Assembly (NCBI GenBank): GCA_910587425.1 | Contig: CAJUKU010000002.1 | Location: 62,001 to 126,000, forward strand | DNA length: 64,000 bases | Origin: an uncultured Muribaculaceae bacterium | GTDB taxonomy: Bacteria; Bacteroidota; Bacteroidia; Bacteroidales; Muribaculaceae | Direction: 5' to 3' | Shown: positions 52,648-60,736 of the stretch, in pieces | How positions within the stretch are numbered: position 1 is the stretch's first letter | Layout of the letters: every line of letters begins with the position of its first letter | Program-made: the position numbers and the translations under genes | The notes under the pieces: generated by a model | What the model was told of the DNA's origin: nothing | The model's database searches: none | The model's input: the letters and a program-made list of their open reading frames with translations, nothing else

Positions 52648-54633
52648 ATGCGACGATTAATCTCAACCGTAACACTCCTCTTCGCCGCGCTTGCCGTGGC
52701 GCTGCAGGCGCAGATTGTCAACCCCATAGTCTGGAACATCACATCCGAGCTGACATCAGCCACCGAGGGTGTGATCCGTTTCAACGCCACCGTAGAGCCG
52801 GGATGGCACCTCTACGGCACTACCCTGCCCGACGGCGGACCGCGTGCAACATCAGTGACCTACTCACGCCTTGAAGGCGTTGAGCTTGTCGGCGCGCTCG
52901 AACCCTCACAGGCTCCTGTCGAAAAAGTCGACATGGTGTTCCACCTCAAGCTCAACTGGTGGGAGAGCGATGTGACCCTCACGCAGCATTTCCGCCTCAC
53001 CGGCGACAAAGGCTACCTAATCGAGGGCAATATCAGCTTCCAGGGATGTAACGACGGCAGCTGCATACCTCCGGCAAAGGAACCGTTTGAGTTCGCATCC
53101 GAAGGATTCAACGCCGGAACTTCGACAGCCGACACTACCGTAGCATCACCGTCTGTTACCGCACCGGCAAAACCCACACCGGCAGCCGACGAAGCAGAGT
53201 GGTGGGCACCTGCCGATTTCAGCCGCTTCACCGACGCCGACAGTCAGAACATAGCGCAATCATCGCTCTGGTACATATTCATCTGGGGATTCATCGGCGG
53301 ACTGGTGGCTCTGCTCACTCCCTGCGTATGGCCTATGATCCCCCTGACCGTGAGCTTCTTCCTCAAGAAGAACACATCGCGCGCCAAATCCATCGGCGAC
53401 GCCCTGACCTACGGTGCCGGCATCATCGTCATCTATCTTGCACTCGGACTCGCAATCACACTCATCTTCGGAGCAAGCAAGCTCAACGACCTTGCGACAA
53501 ACGCCGTGTTCAACCTCGCGTTCTTCCTGCTCCTGCTCGTGTTCGCCATATCATTCTTCGGAGCGTTCGACATCAAGCTCCCCTCGCGTTGGAGCAACGG
53601 CGTCGACAGCAAGGCTGAGCGCACCACAGGTCTGATAAGCATCTTCTTCATGGCGTTCACACTCGTGCTCGTGTCATTCTCCTGCACAGGTCCTATCATC
53701 GGCACCCTCCTTGTCGAGGCGGCATCTATGGGCGACATAACCGGACCGGCGATCGGCATGGGTGCATTCGCGCTCGCACTCGCCATTCCGTTCACACTAT
53801 TCGCAATATTCCCCTCATGGCTCAAGGAGATGCCCCGCTCCGGCGGATGGCTCAACTCCGTCAAGGTGGTGCTCGGCTTCCTCGAGCTCGCGCTGTCGCT
53901 CAAGTTCCTCTCCGTGGCTGACCTTGCCTACGGCTGGGGCGTTCTCGACCGCGAGGTATTCGTGTCGCTGTGGGTTGTCATATTCATCCTCCTCGGCATG
54001 TATCTGCTCGGCAAGCTCCGCTTCTCACACGACACCCCCACCGAGCACGTGCCTATCCTCCGTTTCTTCATGGCTCTGATATCGCTCAGCTTCGCCGTAT
54101 ATCTCATCCCCGGACTCTGGGGAGCACCCCTCAAGAGCGTTAGCGCTTTCGTTCCGCCGCTCTACACCCAGGACTTCAACCTCTATGCAGGAGGGGAGTT
54201 CCGCGAGTTTGACGACTACGATGCCGGCATGCGCTACGCCGCCGAGACCGGACGTCCCGTCATAATCGATTTCTCAGGCCACGGATGCGTCAACTGCCGC
54301 AAGATGGAGGGCGCGGTATTCGATACCGAGGAGATCTCGACAATCATTCGCGAGAACTTCGTGCTCATAAAGCTGATGGTCGACGACAAGCAGTCGCTCC
54401 CCGAGGTGATCACCGTTGAGGAGAACGGACGTAACGTCCGTCTCGAGAGCATCGGCGACAAGTGGAGCTATCTGCAGCGCAGCAAGTTCGCAGCCAACTC
54501 ACAGCCTTATTATGTGATGCTCGATAATGCCGGACGTCCCCTCGCCGCCCCCTACTACTACGACGAGAATGTGGCTCGCTTCGGCAAATGGCTTGAAAAT
54601 GGTATAAAGGAATATGTCGGCACACACAACTGA
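52648..54633 (+). CDS. dsbD: thiol:disulfide interchange protein DsbD
   Basis: A 661-residue inner-membrane electron carrier that brings reducing power from cytoplasmic thioredoxin to the periplasm. The alpha domain (GCNDGSC) comes first, then about eight membrane helices with the beta-domain cysteines in LLTPCVWPMIPLTVSFFLKK and VSFSCTGPIIGTLL. The C-terminal thioredoxin-like gamma domain has CVNC in DFSGHGCVNCRKMEGAV. The ATG at 52648 is preferred over an in-frame GTG at 52633 that overlaps the previous stop. The end overlaps mazG by 20 bp. Confidence 0.95.
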   Translation: MRRLISTVTLLFAALAVALQAQIVNPIVWNITSELTSATEGVIRFNATVEPGWHLYGTTLPDGGPRATSVTYSRLEGVELVGALEPSQAPVEKVDMVFHLKLNWWESDVTLTQHFRLTGDKGYLIEGNISFQGCNDGSCIPPAKEPFEFASEGFNAGTSTADTTVASPSVTAPAKPTPAADEAEWWAPADFSRFTDADSQNIAQSSLWYIFIWGFIGGLVALLTPCVWPMIPLTVSFFLKKNTSRAKSIGDALTYGAGIIVIYLALGLAITLIFGASKLNDLATNAVFNLAFFLLLLVFAISFFGAFDIKLPSRWSNGVDSKAERTTGLISIFFMAFTLVLVSFSCTGPIIGTLLVEAASMGDITGPAIGMGAFALALAIPFTLFAIFPSWLKEMPRSGGWLNSVKVVLGFLELALSLKFLSVADLAYGWGVLDREVFVSLWVVIFILLGMYLLGKLRFSHDTPTEHVPILRFFMALISLSFAVYLIPGLWGAPLKSVSAFVPPLYTQDFNLYAGGEFREFDDYDAGMRYAAETGRPVIIDFSGHGCVNCRKMEGAVFDTEEISTIIRENFVLIKLMVDDKQSLPEVITVEENGRNVRLESIGDKWSYLQRSKFAANSQPYYVMLDNAGRPLAAPYYYDENVARFGKWLENGIKEYVGTHN

Positions 54634-55414
54634 ACAAAAAGCGGCGGCTATCGCCGCTGTTATCGACACGCTCGACCGCCTGCGCGTGGAGTGTCCGTGG
54701 GATCGCAAGCAGACCAACGAGAGTCTGCGTCCGAACACCATAGAGGAGGTCTACGAGCTCTGCCAGGCGCTTCTCAACGATGACACTGCCGACATTAAGA
54801 AGGAACTCGGCGACGTGCTGCTCCATGTGCTTTTCTACGCGAAGATCGCCGAGGAGAAGGAGCAGTTTGACGCAGCCGATGTAGCCGACGCGCTCAATGC
54901 CAAGCTCATTTACCGCCATCCGCACATTTTCGGCGATGTCAAGGCTGACGATGCCGAGACTGTAATCCAAAACTGGGAGCAGCTGAAACTGCGGGAGAAA
55001 GGGGGCAACCGCACCGTTCTCGCAGGCGTACCCGAGGCACTTCCCGCACTGGTCAAGGCTTTCCGTGTGCAGGAGAAGGCTTCAAACGTAGGCTTCGACT
55101 GGCATGAGCCGGAGGGAGCATGGCGGAAATTCACAGAGGAAGCTGAAGAGTTCCGCGCAGAGGTGCAGAAACTCGATGCCGAACGCATGGAGGAGGAGAT
55201 GGGCGATCTGCTTTTCAGCCTAATAAACGTGTCGAGACTATACGGCATAAACCCAGAGAATGCATTGGAGCGCACAAACCGCAAGTTCATCGCGCGCTTC
55301 AACCATATCGAATCGCGCGCCAAGGAGACAGGGCGCGAACTGTCATCTATGACTCTCGATGAGATGGATGCGCTATGGGATGAGGCTAAGACTGCCGGGA
55401 TCGGCAACCGCTGA
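54614..55414 (+). CDS. mazG: nucleoside triphosphate pyrophosphohydrolase MazG
   Basis: A 266-residue all-alpha NTP pyrophosphatase that hydrolyses NTPs to NMP and PPi and so cleans the nucleotide pool. Two MazG repeats are visible: LRVECPWDRKQTNESLRPNT with IEEVYEL and ELGDVLLHVLFYA, and in the C-terminal half EEAEEFRAEV with EEEMGDLLFSLINV, the EExxE...ExxD metal sites. Full length for the double-domain type. It starts inside the dsbD gene, so the two are coupled. Confidence 0.96.
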   Translation: MSAHTTEQKAAAIAAVIDTLDRLRVECPWDRKQTNESLRPNTIEEVYELCQALLNDDTADIKKELGDVLLHVLFYAKIAEEKEQFDAADVADALNAKLIYRHPHIFGDVKADDAETVIQNWEQLKLREKGGNRTVLAGVPEALPALVKAFRVQEKASNVGFDWHEPEGAWRKFTEEAEEFRAEVQKLDAERMEEEMGDLLFSLINVSRLYGINPENALERTNRKFIARFNHIESRAKETGRELSSMTLDEMDALWDEAKTAGIGNR

Positions 55415-55460
55415 GCGCCGATCTGCGTTTATATCTTTAAAGACAAAAAACGAGTCTGCA

Positions 55461-55877
55461 ATGAACCGTATTATAGCTGCTATAACCGCAATAATAATAG
55501 CTGTCGGCGCGGCTGCCGCCACCCCGGCGACAGCCACCGTCACACGCCGCTGCAACGCGGCTTCATCGGGAGTGCTGACACTCGTTGCCGATAGTATCAT
55601 GTTCCGCGACGATGTGACACGCCTGTACGGCAAACTGCGCGGCACACCCCACACATCCTCACGCATAGACTCAATGATACTTACCGCGCCGGGCGACATA
55701 GCCGCACTGTGCACAGATCTCGACGGTGCCGACCTGCGCCGCTGGTTCCAATGGGAGGATGACGGACTGATTCCTGTCGAGATTGATTTCCCGGCTATGA
55801 AACCTGTCGGCACGGCGACTGTAACAGTAAGCGGTCCGCGCGGAGAGTCAACCTGGATAATCACCATCGGAAAGTGA
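55461..55877 (+). CDS. small secreted protein of unknown function
   Basis: A 138-residue protein with a signal peptide (MNRIIAAITAIIIAVGAAAA). The mature part has two Cys (about C30 and C88) and a DUF-like beta-rich segment (GVLTLVADSIMFRDDVTRLY, WFQWEDDGLIPVEIDFP). Not recognised as any family. It starts 46 bp after mazG, and its stop overlaps the topB start, so it belongs to the same transcript. Confidence 0.7.
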   Translation: MNRIIAAITAIIIAVGAAAATPATATVTRRCNAASSGVLTLVADSIMFRDDVTRLYGKLRGTPHTSSRIDSMILTAPGDIAALCTDLDGADLRRWFQWEDDGLIPVEIDFPAMKPVGTATVTVSGPRGESTWIITIGK

Positions 55878-57937
55878 AAGTCTGCATAACGGAGAAACCG
55901 AGCGTGGCACGCGACATAGCCGCTATTCTCGGGGCTAACAGCCGTCATGACGGGTTTTACGAAGGTCAGGACGTCTGCGTCACATGGACCTTCGGACATC
56001 TCTGCATGCTCAAGGAACCCGCCGACTACACCGACGAGTGGCGCCGATGGGCAATATCGCGGTTGCCTATGCTCCCTGCACGCTTCGGCATAAAGCTGAT
56101 CGACCAGGCGAGCATCCGCAAACAGTTCGATGTCATAAAGACCCTCATTTCGAAAGCCGACGAGGTGATCAACTGCGGTGATGCCGGACAGGAGGGAGAA
56201 CTGATACAGCGGTGGGTAATGCAGCTCGCCGAGACAAAATGCCCCGTTCAGAGACTGTGGATATCATCGCTCACTGACGAGGCTATACGCGAGGGCTTCC
56301 GCAATCTCCGTCCGCAGGCTGACTTCAACAATCTATACCATGCCGGACTATCGCGCGCCGTGGGCGACTGGATTCTCGGCATGAACGCAACCCGGCTATA
56401 CACTCTGAAATACTCACAGCCCGGATCGGTGCTCTCGATCGGACGCGTGCAGACACCCACGCTCGCACTTATTGTAAACCGTCAGCACGAGATCGACAAT
56501 TTCCGTCCGGAAGACTTCTGGGAGCTTAAGACCGTTTACCGCGGCGCGACATTCAATGCCACAGCCGGACGCTTCAAGACCGAAGCCTCGGCACAGGAGG
56601 TGATCGACCGGATCCGTACCGCTCCCCTGACCATAACCGATGTCAAGGAGAAGGAGGGACGCGAGTCTCCGCCACGGCTCTTCGACCTCACATCCCTTCA
56701 GGTGGAGACCAACAAACGCTGGGGATGGACCGCCGAGGTCACGCTTCGCCTCATTCAGTCGCTCTACGAGAAGAAAGTGACCACTTATCCGCGTGTCGAC
56801 ACGACATATCTCAGCGAGGATATATATCCGAAGGTGCCCGACACACTGCGGCGCATGGCTCCATACGCCACACTGACGGCTCCACTGCTCGCGGGGAAAC
56901 TGCCGAAGAGCAAGCGGGTGTTTGATAATGCCAAGGTCACCGACCACCACGCCATCATCCCCACCGGCGAATCTCCCTCGGTGCTCGTCGGCGATGAACG
57001 TAAACTCTACCATCTCATAGCACTGCGCTTCATTGCCGCATTCTACCCCGACTGCCGCTTCGCCTCAACAACGGTCATGGCTGAGGTTGCCGACTGTGGC
57101 TTCAAGGCTACCGGCAAGGTTATCACATCACCCGGATGGCGGACCGTGTTCGGCGATACGCCGGAAGCCAAGGAGGGGAACGAGCAGGAGGCGGATTCCG
57201 ACGACAAGGTGCTCCCCCACTTCGACCCTGGAGAGAGCGGTCCGCATGAGCCGGCAATGGTCAAGAAGACCACACAACCGCCGAAACCGTATACCGAAGG
57301 CACTCTGTTGCGCGCCATGGAATCCGCCGGACGCACCGTAGATGACGAAACACTCCGCGAGGCGATGAAAGAGAACGGCATAGGGCGCCCCTCCACACGC
57401 GCCGCCATCATCGAGACGCTTTTCAAACGCCAGTATCTGCGGCGCGAGCGTAAGAACATACTCCCCACGCAGGCGGGGATCGACCTCATAGCCACAATCA
57501 ACGAGAAACTGCTGAAGAGCGCCGAGCTGACCGGACTCTGGGAGAACAAGTTGCGCCGCATAGAGCGTGGCGACTACTCCGCAGCCGAGTTTATCGACGA
57601 ACTTAAGCAGATGATCGGTGTCATTGTGCTCAACGTGCTCAACGACAACACACAGCGCAAGATTCTTGTTGAGCAGGCACCGGCTGGTAAGGGATCCAAA
57701 AAGACCGCAACCGACACTCCTAAGCCTAAACGGAAACCCTCCGTGCGCAAACTGGAGCAGATAGCCTGTCCTGAATGCGGGGAGGGACACATAGTGAAAG
57801 GGCGCACAGCATACGGTTGCTCACGCTTCCGCGAGGGATGCCCGCTGCGGCTCGGCTTTGAAGAGTTCTCTCCGGAACTGACGCCGGCACGCCTGAACAG
57901 CGCCATAGCCAAGAAATACAAGTCGAAACAAGCATAA
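55874..57937 (+). CDS. topB: DNA topoisomerase III (type IA)
   Basis: A 687-residue enzyme that decatenates and relaxes negatively supercoiled DNA. Toprim opens with KVCITEKPSVARDIAAILG. Catalytic Tyr305 is in KKVTTYPRVDTTYLSED, and LSIGRVQTPTLALI is the type IA core. A C-terminal zinc-ribbon segment (IACPECGEGHIVKGRTAYGC, then a fourth Cys in FREGCPLRL) is kept. The second Toprim motif reads NCGDAGQEGEL, with Gly where many TopB enzymes have the second Asp. The start is GTG, overlapping the previous stop (GTGA); no ATG is nearby. Confidence 0.95.
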   Translation: MKVCITEKPSVARDIAAILGANSRHDGFYEGQDVCVTWTFGHLCMLKEPADYTDEWRRWAISRLPMLPARFGIKLIDQASIRKQFDVIKTLISKADEVINCGDAGQEGELIQRWVMQLAETKCPVQRLWISSLTDEAIREGFRNLRPQADFNNLYHAGLSRAVGDWILGMNATRLYTLKYSQPGSVLSIGRVQTPTLALIVNRQHEIDNFRPEDFWELKTVYRGATFNATAGRFKTEASAQEVIDRIRTAPLTITDVKEKEGRESPPRLFDLTSLQVETNKRWGWTAEVTLRLIQSLYEKKVTTYPRVDTTYLSEDIYPKVPDTLRRMAPYATLTAPLLAGKLPKSKRVFDNAKVTDHHAIIPTGESPSVLVGDERKLYHLIALRFIAAFYPDCRFASTTVMAEVADCGFKATGKVITSPGWRTVFGDTPEAKEGNEQEADSDDKVLPHFDPGESGPHEPAMVKKTTQPPKPYTEGTLLRAMESAGRTVDDETLREAMKENGIGRPSTRAAIIETLFKRQYLRRERKNILPTQAGIDLIATINEKLLKSAELTGLWENKLRRIERGDYSAAEFIDELKQMIGVIVLNVLNDNTQRKILVEQAPAGKGSKKTATDTPKPKRKPSVRKLEQIACPECGEGHIVKGRTAYGCSRFREGCPLRLGFEEFSPELTPARLNSAIAKKYKSKQA

Positions 57938-57947
57938 CACAATTACA

Positions 57948-58469
57948 ATGAAGGTTGACAAGGCTGAACTATTTCCCGTCGTAGATGAGAGCGGCAATGT
58001 AATCGGATCCGCCACACGTGGCGAATGCCACAGCGGAGCCAAGTTGCTTCACCCCGTGGTGCATCTGCACGTGATCGACGAACGTGGGCGCATACTGCTG
58101 CAGAAACGGTCGATGTTGAAAGATATACAGCCCGGACGATGGGACACGGCTGTGGGCGGCCACGTAGATTTCGGGGAGACTGTGCACGACGCACTGCTGC
58201 GTGAGGTCAGCGAGGAGATCGGCATAGATGCCTCAGCGGCGACACTGCTCACAAGCTACCTGTTTGAGTCAGCACGCGAGCGCGAGATGGTCAACACTTT
58301 CATCCTTCACGTCAATTCCGATGCCCGCTTCAACGCACCTGCCGATGAAATCGATGAACTCCGCTTCTGGCATATTGACGAAATCGAGGCGAACCTCGCC
58401 AACGGCACCTTCACCCCCAACTTCGTGCAGGAGTTCACCACAATACTTCTTCCTCATCTCAGATCATGA
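57948..58469 (+). CDS. NUDIX hydrolase
   Basis: A 173-residue NUDIX enzyme. The Nudix box is complete: GHVDFGETVHDALLREVSEE, with the EE pair then IGI (GX5EX7REUXEEXGU). The opening LFPVVDESGNVIGSATRGEC, with RWDTAVGGH, resembles the isopentenyl-diphosphate isomerase/YfcD branch. The substrate is not known. It lies 10 bp after topB and overlaps the next gene by 4 bases. Confidence 0.92.
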   Translation: MKVDKAELFPVVDESGNVIGSATRGECHSGAKLLHPVVHLHVIDERGRILLQKRSMLKDIQPGRWDTAVGGHVDFGETVHDALLREVSEEIGIDASAATLLTSYLFESAREREMVNTFILHVNSDARFNAPADEIDELRFWHIDEIEANLANGTFTPNFVQEFTTILLPHLRS

Positions 58470-58687
58470 CCGAAAGCACAAATATGCTGCTCCAGAGCAT
58501 AGCCGTAGGGTTCATCATCCTGGTCTGCATAATCTACATAGTGCGCCGCACCACACGCCGACGCCGCAAGGACTCCGCATCATGCAGCGGCTGTCCCCTC
58601 GCCGACAGCTGCCACCGCACGTCCACAGGGAAAAAACCGGATGCATGCCGCCATACATCCGGGAATTGCAGTTGCGGTTGTCACTGA
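58466..58687 (+). CDS. small Cys-rich membrane protein, FeoB-associated-like
   Basis: A 73-residue protein: one membrane helix (residues 10-26), a basic RRTTRRRRK stop-transfer, then a Cys-rich tail with seven Cys (CSGCPLADSC and CSCGC at the end). This layout resembles FeoB-associated Cys-rich membrane proteins, but no feoB is nearby. The ATGA overlap with the NUDIX gene supports the start. Its 3' end also encodes a minus-strand terminator (58631-58662). Confidence 0.7.
   Translation: MTESTNMLLQSIAVGFIILVCIIYIVRRTTRRRRKDSASCSGCPLADSCHRTSTGKKPDACRHTSGNCSCGCH
58631..58662 (-). terminator. terminator of the acyltransferase gene, inside the convergent small gene
   Basis: On the minus strand CCGGATG (58662-58656) and CATCCGG (58643-58637) flank a 12-nt loop and are followed by six T (58636-58631). 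It lies 56 bp past the acyltransferase stop and within the coding region of the Cys-rich peptide. Confidence 0.75.
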
Positions 58688-58717
58688 CACGCCGTCACGG
58701 AAAACCATTCACGGCTA

Positions 58718-59773
58718 TCAACCGAGCAGATAACGACTGCGCGGCAGCCATTCAAGCATACGCGCTATCACGACACACACGACAAACGTAAGTACACCCA
58801 CGCACAGTATTGTCCATAGTGTCGGCATCATCCCTTCCAACAGACGGTAAACGGCACCGAGAACCAGAATGTGCATTAGATATACACCATAGCTTAGACG
58901 CGAAATGCAACTCACCGCAACATTCTCACGCGCATTGCGGTATAACGACTGCACTATCACAAACACGCCGAAACTCATCATCACCACATTGGGGGTACAG
59001 AAGCGCCAGCTAAGCTCAAGTTGTTGCAGAGTAGCAGCCATCGGTATTCTTCCATACCACACCATAGCCGTGAATATATAGCCCGCAACATAGAGCACTC
59101 CCCCGGTCAGCAGGCTGCGCCGCACACTCCAGTCGACGTAACGGCGCACGTAGTTCGCAAGCACGATATAACCCATGAATCCTGAAAAATACCATAGTAT
59201 ATTGAATTCGTTCCAGTAACACTCGCCGTAGATATCACCGCAAGCCTCACGTATATATGGAAATAGTGTCGACAATCCCCACAGCGTCAGATAGAACTCC
59301 TGACCGCGGCGGCTCACTTTCTGGATCCATGGTGAGATCACCGGCATGAATAGATACACTCCGATTATCATGTATACAAACCAGAAATGACCCGCAGCAT
59401 CATTGAAGTTATAGGCAAGACGAAGCATGGATGCCACAACGTCATCGCCGCTCATGTCGCCCCAGAGATAAGGGAGAGTCGCATAGAGCACCGACCATAT
59501 CACAAACGGTACAACAACGCGCATAAGCCGCCGGCTAAAAAACTTCCGCACCGGCGTATCGACAGGAACAAGCAGATATCCGGAGATCATCACGAACAGA
59601 GGTACGGAGCACCGGAACGCGCTGTCTATCACACTTACCCAGAAACCGTCAGACATCGAACGGATACCGATCTCCGACCCGTCGATGAAAAAGAATTCAC
59701 ACGAGTGCACCATGATAACCATGAAACATGCCATCACACGCAGATAATCGAGAAAAACGATTCTACCCTTCAT
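58718..59773 (-). CDS. acyltransferase 3 family membrane protein
   Basis: A 351-residue multi-helix membrane protein of the OafA/WecH-like acyltransferase-3 family. IVFLDYLRVMACFMVIMVHS carries the conserved helix-1 His. MISGYLLVPVDTPVRKFFSR and RLMRVVVPFVIWSVLY follow in the family order. It probably acylates a surface glycan or lipid; the acceptor is unknown. It is transcribed away from the LuxR-type regulator through a shared palindromic promoter, hinting that the regulator may control it. Confidence 0.88.
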   Translation of the reverse strand: MKGRIVFLDYLRVMACFMVIMVHSCEFFFIDGSEIGIRSMSDGFWVSVIDSAFRCSVPLFVMISGYLLVPVDTPVRKFFSRRLMRVVVPFVIWSVLYATLPYLWGDMSGDDVVASMLRLAYNFNDAAGHFWFVYMIIGVYLFMPVISPWIQKVSRRGQEFYLTLWGLSTLFPYIREACGDIYGECYWNEFNILWYFSGFMGYIVLANYVRRYVDWSVRRSLLTGGVLYVAGYIFTAMVWYGRIPMAATLQQLELSWRFCTPNVVMMSFGVFVIVQSLYRNARENVAVSCISRLSYGVYLMHILVLGAVYRLLEGMMPTLWTILCVGVLTFVVCVVIARMLEWLPRSRYLLG

Positions 59774-59791
59774 AAACTTCTTGATTTTAGA

Positions 59792-59809
59792 TTAACTTTG
59801 CAAAGTTAA
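59792..59809. promoter_or_regulatory. symmetric divergent promoter palindrome
   Basis: TTAACTTTG and CAAAGTTAA abut to form an exact 18-bp palindrome. Each half contains a perfect -7 box (TAACTTTG): 59793-59800 on plus for the regulator and 59808-59801 on minus for the acyltransferase. A weak -33-like ATTG is 20 bp upstream on the minus side. The two polymerase footprints would overlap. Confidence 0.75.
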
Positions 59810-59846
59810 ACCGCCCCATCCGGGACTACAATACTGAAAAATAACC

Positions 59847-60635
59847 ATGGATGTACTCCGTAAGGAACTCGCCGCTATATATGCCGCACAAAATCTGAAT
59901 GCGGAGACTCTTGATCCGGACATCGTTGAGCAATACCGTATTACAACGCGACAAGTCACCATCACTGATGATGACTGCCGAGTCATAACCGATGCCTCCT
60001 CTGACCGCTGCTACATCTACAGCGGGAGATTCGCTGCATTATTCGGTCTTCGTGGAGCTAAATCCGGCTCGCCATACGAGACAGATGTAGCATCAAGCGA
60101 CGAGGACGAGATCTACAACCTCATGCATCCGGAGGATCTGGTCGACAAAAGGATGCTCGAATATGAGTTCTTTAGGCTCGCCGACTCCAGAAGTTCAGAC
60201 TCGGAGAAACTGAAATGCAAAGCCACATGCCGCATCCGTATGCGCGCCAATGATGGAAAATACATCTACGTGGACAACAGCACACAGGTGCTGCACAATT
60301 CCCCCGGCGGAAAGATATGGCTGATCCTCTGCCGCTACTCATTATCGGCAGATCAGCACACCGACGAAACGGGCATACGCCCCGTGATACTCGATACAGC
60401 AACCGGTACGACTCACATCGTTCAACTACAGGCAAAACGCCATCGCCTCCTCACCGGACGCGAGCGGCACATACTCTCCCTGATACGCGACGGTATGCCA
60501 AGTAAACTGATAGCCGCTCAACTCGGCATCTCAATTAATACAGTCAACCGTCACCGCCAGAATATACTGGAGAAATTGAGCGTGGGCAACTCCATTGAAG
60601 CCGTAACCGCTGCCACAGCCATGAAGCTACTATGA
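59847..60635 (+). CDS. PAS-like/LuxR-type transcriptional regulator
   Basis: A 262-residue cytoplasmic regulator. The C-terminal 60 or so residues are a LuxR/GerE helix-turn-helix: LLTGRERHILSLIRDGMPSK, then IAAQLGISINTVNRHRQNIL. The central part (about 60-165) looks like a PAS fold (YNLMHPEDLVDKRMLEYEFF, KCKATCRIRMRANDGKYIYV), so it may sense a small ligand. There is no phosphoacceptor receiver domain. It is divergent from the acyltransferase gene and 101 bp upstream of dnaB. Confidence 0.88.
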   Translation: MDVLRKELAAIYAAQNLNAETLDPDIVEQYRITTRQVTITDDDCRVITDASSDRCYIYSGRFAALFGLRGAKSGSPYETDVASSDEDEIYNLMHPEDLVDKRMLEYEFFRLADSRSSDSEKLKCKATCRIRMRANDGKYIYVDNSTQVLHNSPGGKIWLILCRYSLSADQHTDETGIRPVILDTATGTTHIVQLQAKRHRLLTGRERHILSLIRDGMPSKLIAAQLGISINTVNRHRQNILEKLSVGNSIEAVTAATAMKLL

Positions 60636-60724
60636 CTGCTCCACACGCCGGTAAGTTTCAAACATTGTAGAAAAGTATTAAAAAACTTCCGGCGCAACAA
60701 TGGCGCCGAGTGGCTGTTTTATCG

Positions 60725-60732
60725 TAACTTTG
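60725..60732 (+). promoter_or_regulatory. -7 box immediately upstream of the dnaB start codon
   Basis: TAACTTTG ends 4 nt before the ATG at 60737. Using the rnpB distance as a guide, transcription would begin at or just inside the start codon, predicting a leaderless mRNA. No -33 TTTG is present. Confidence 0.6.
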
Positions 60733-60736
60733 CCGT

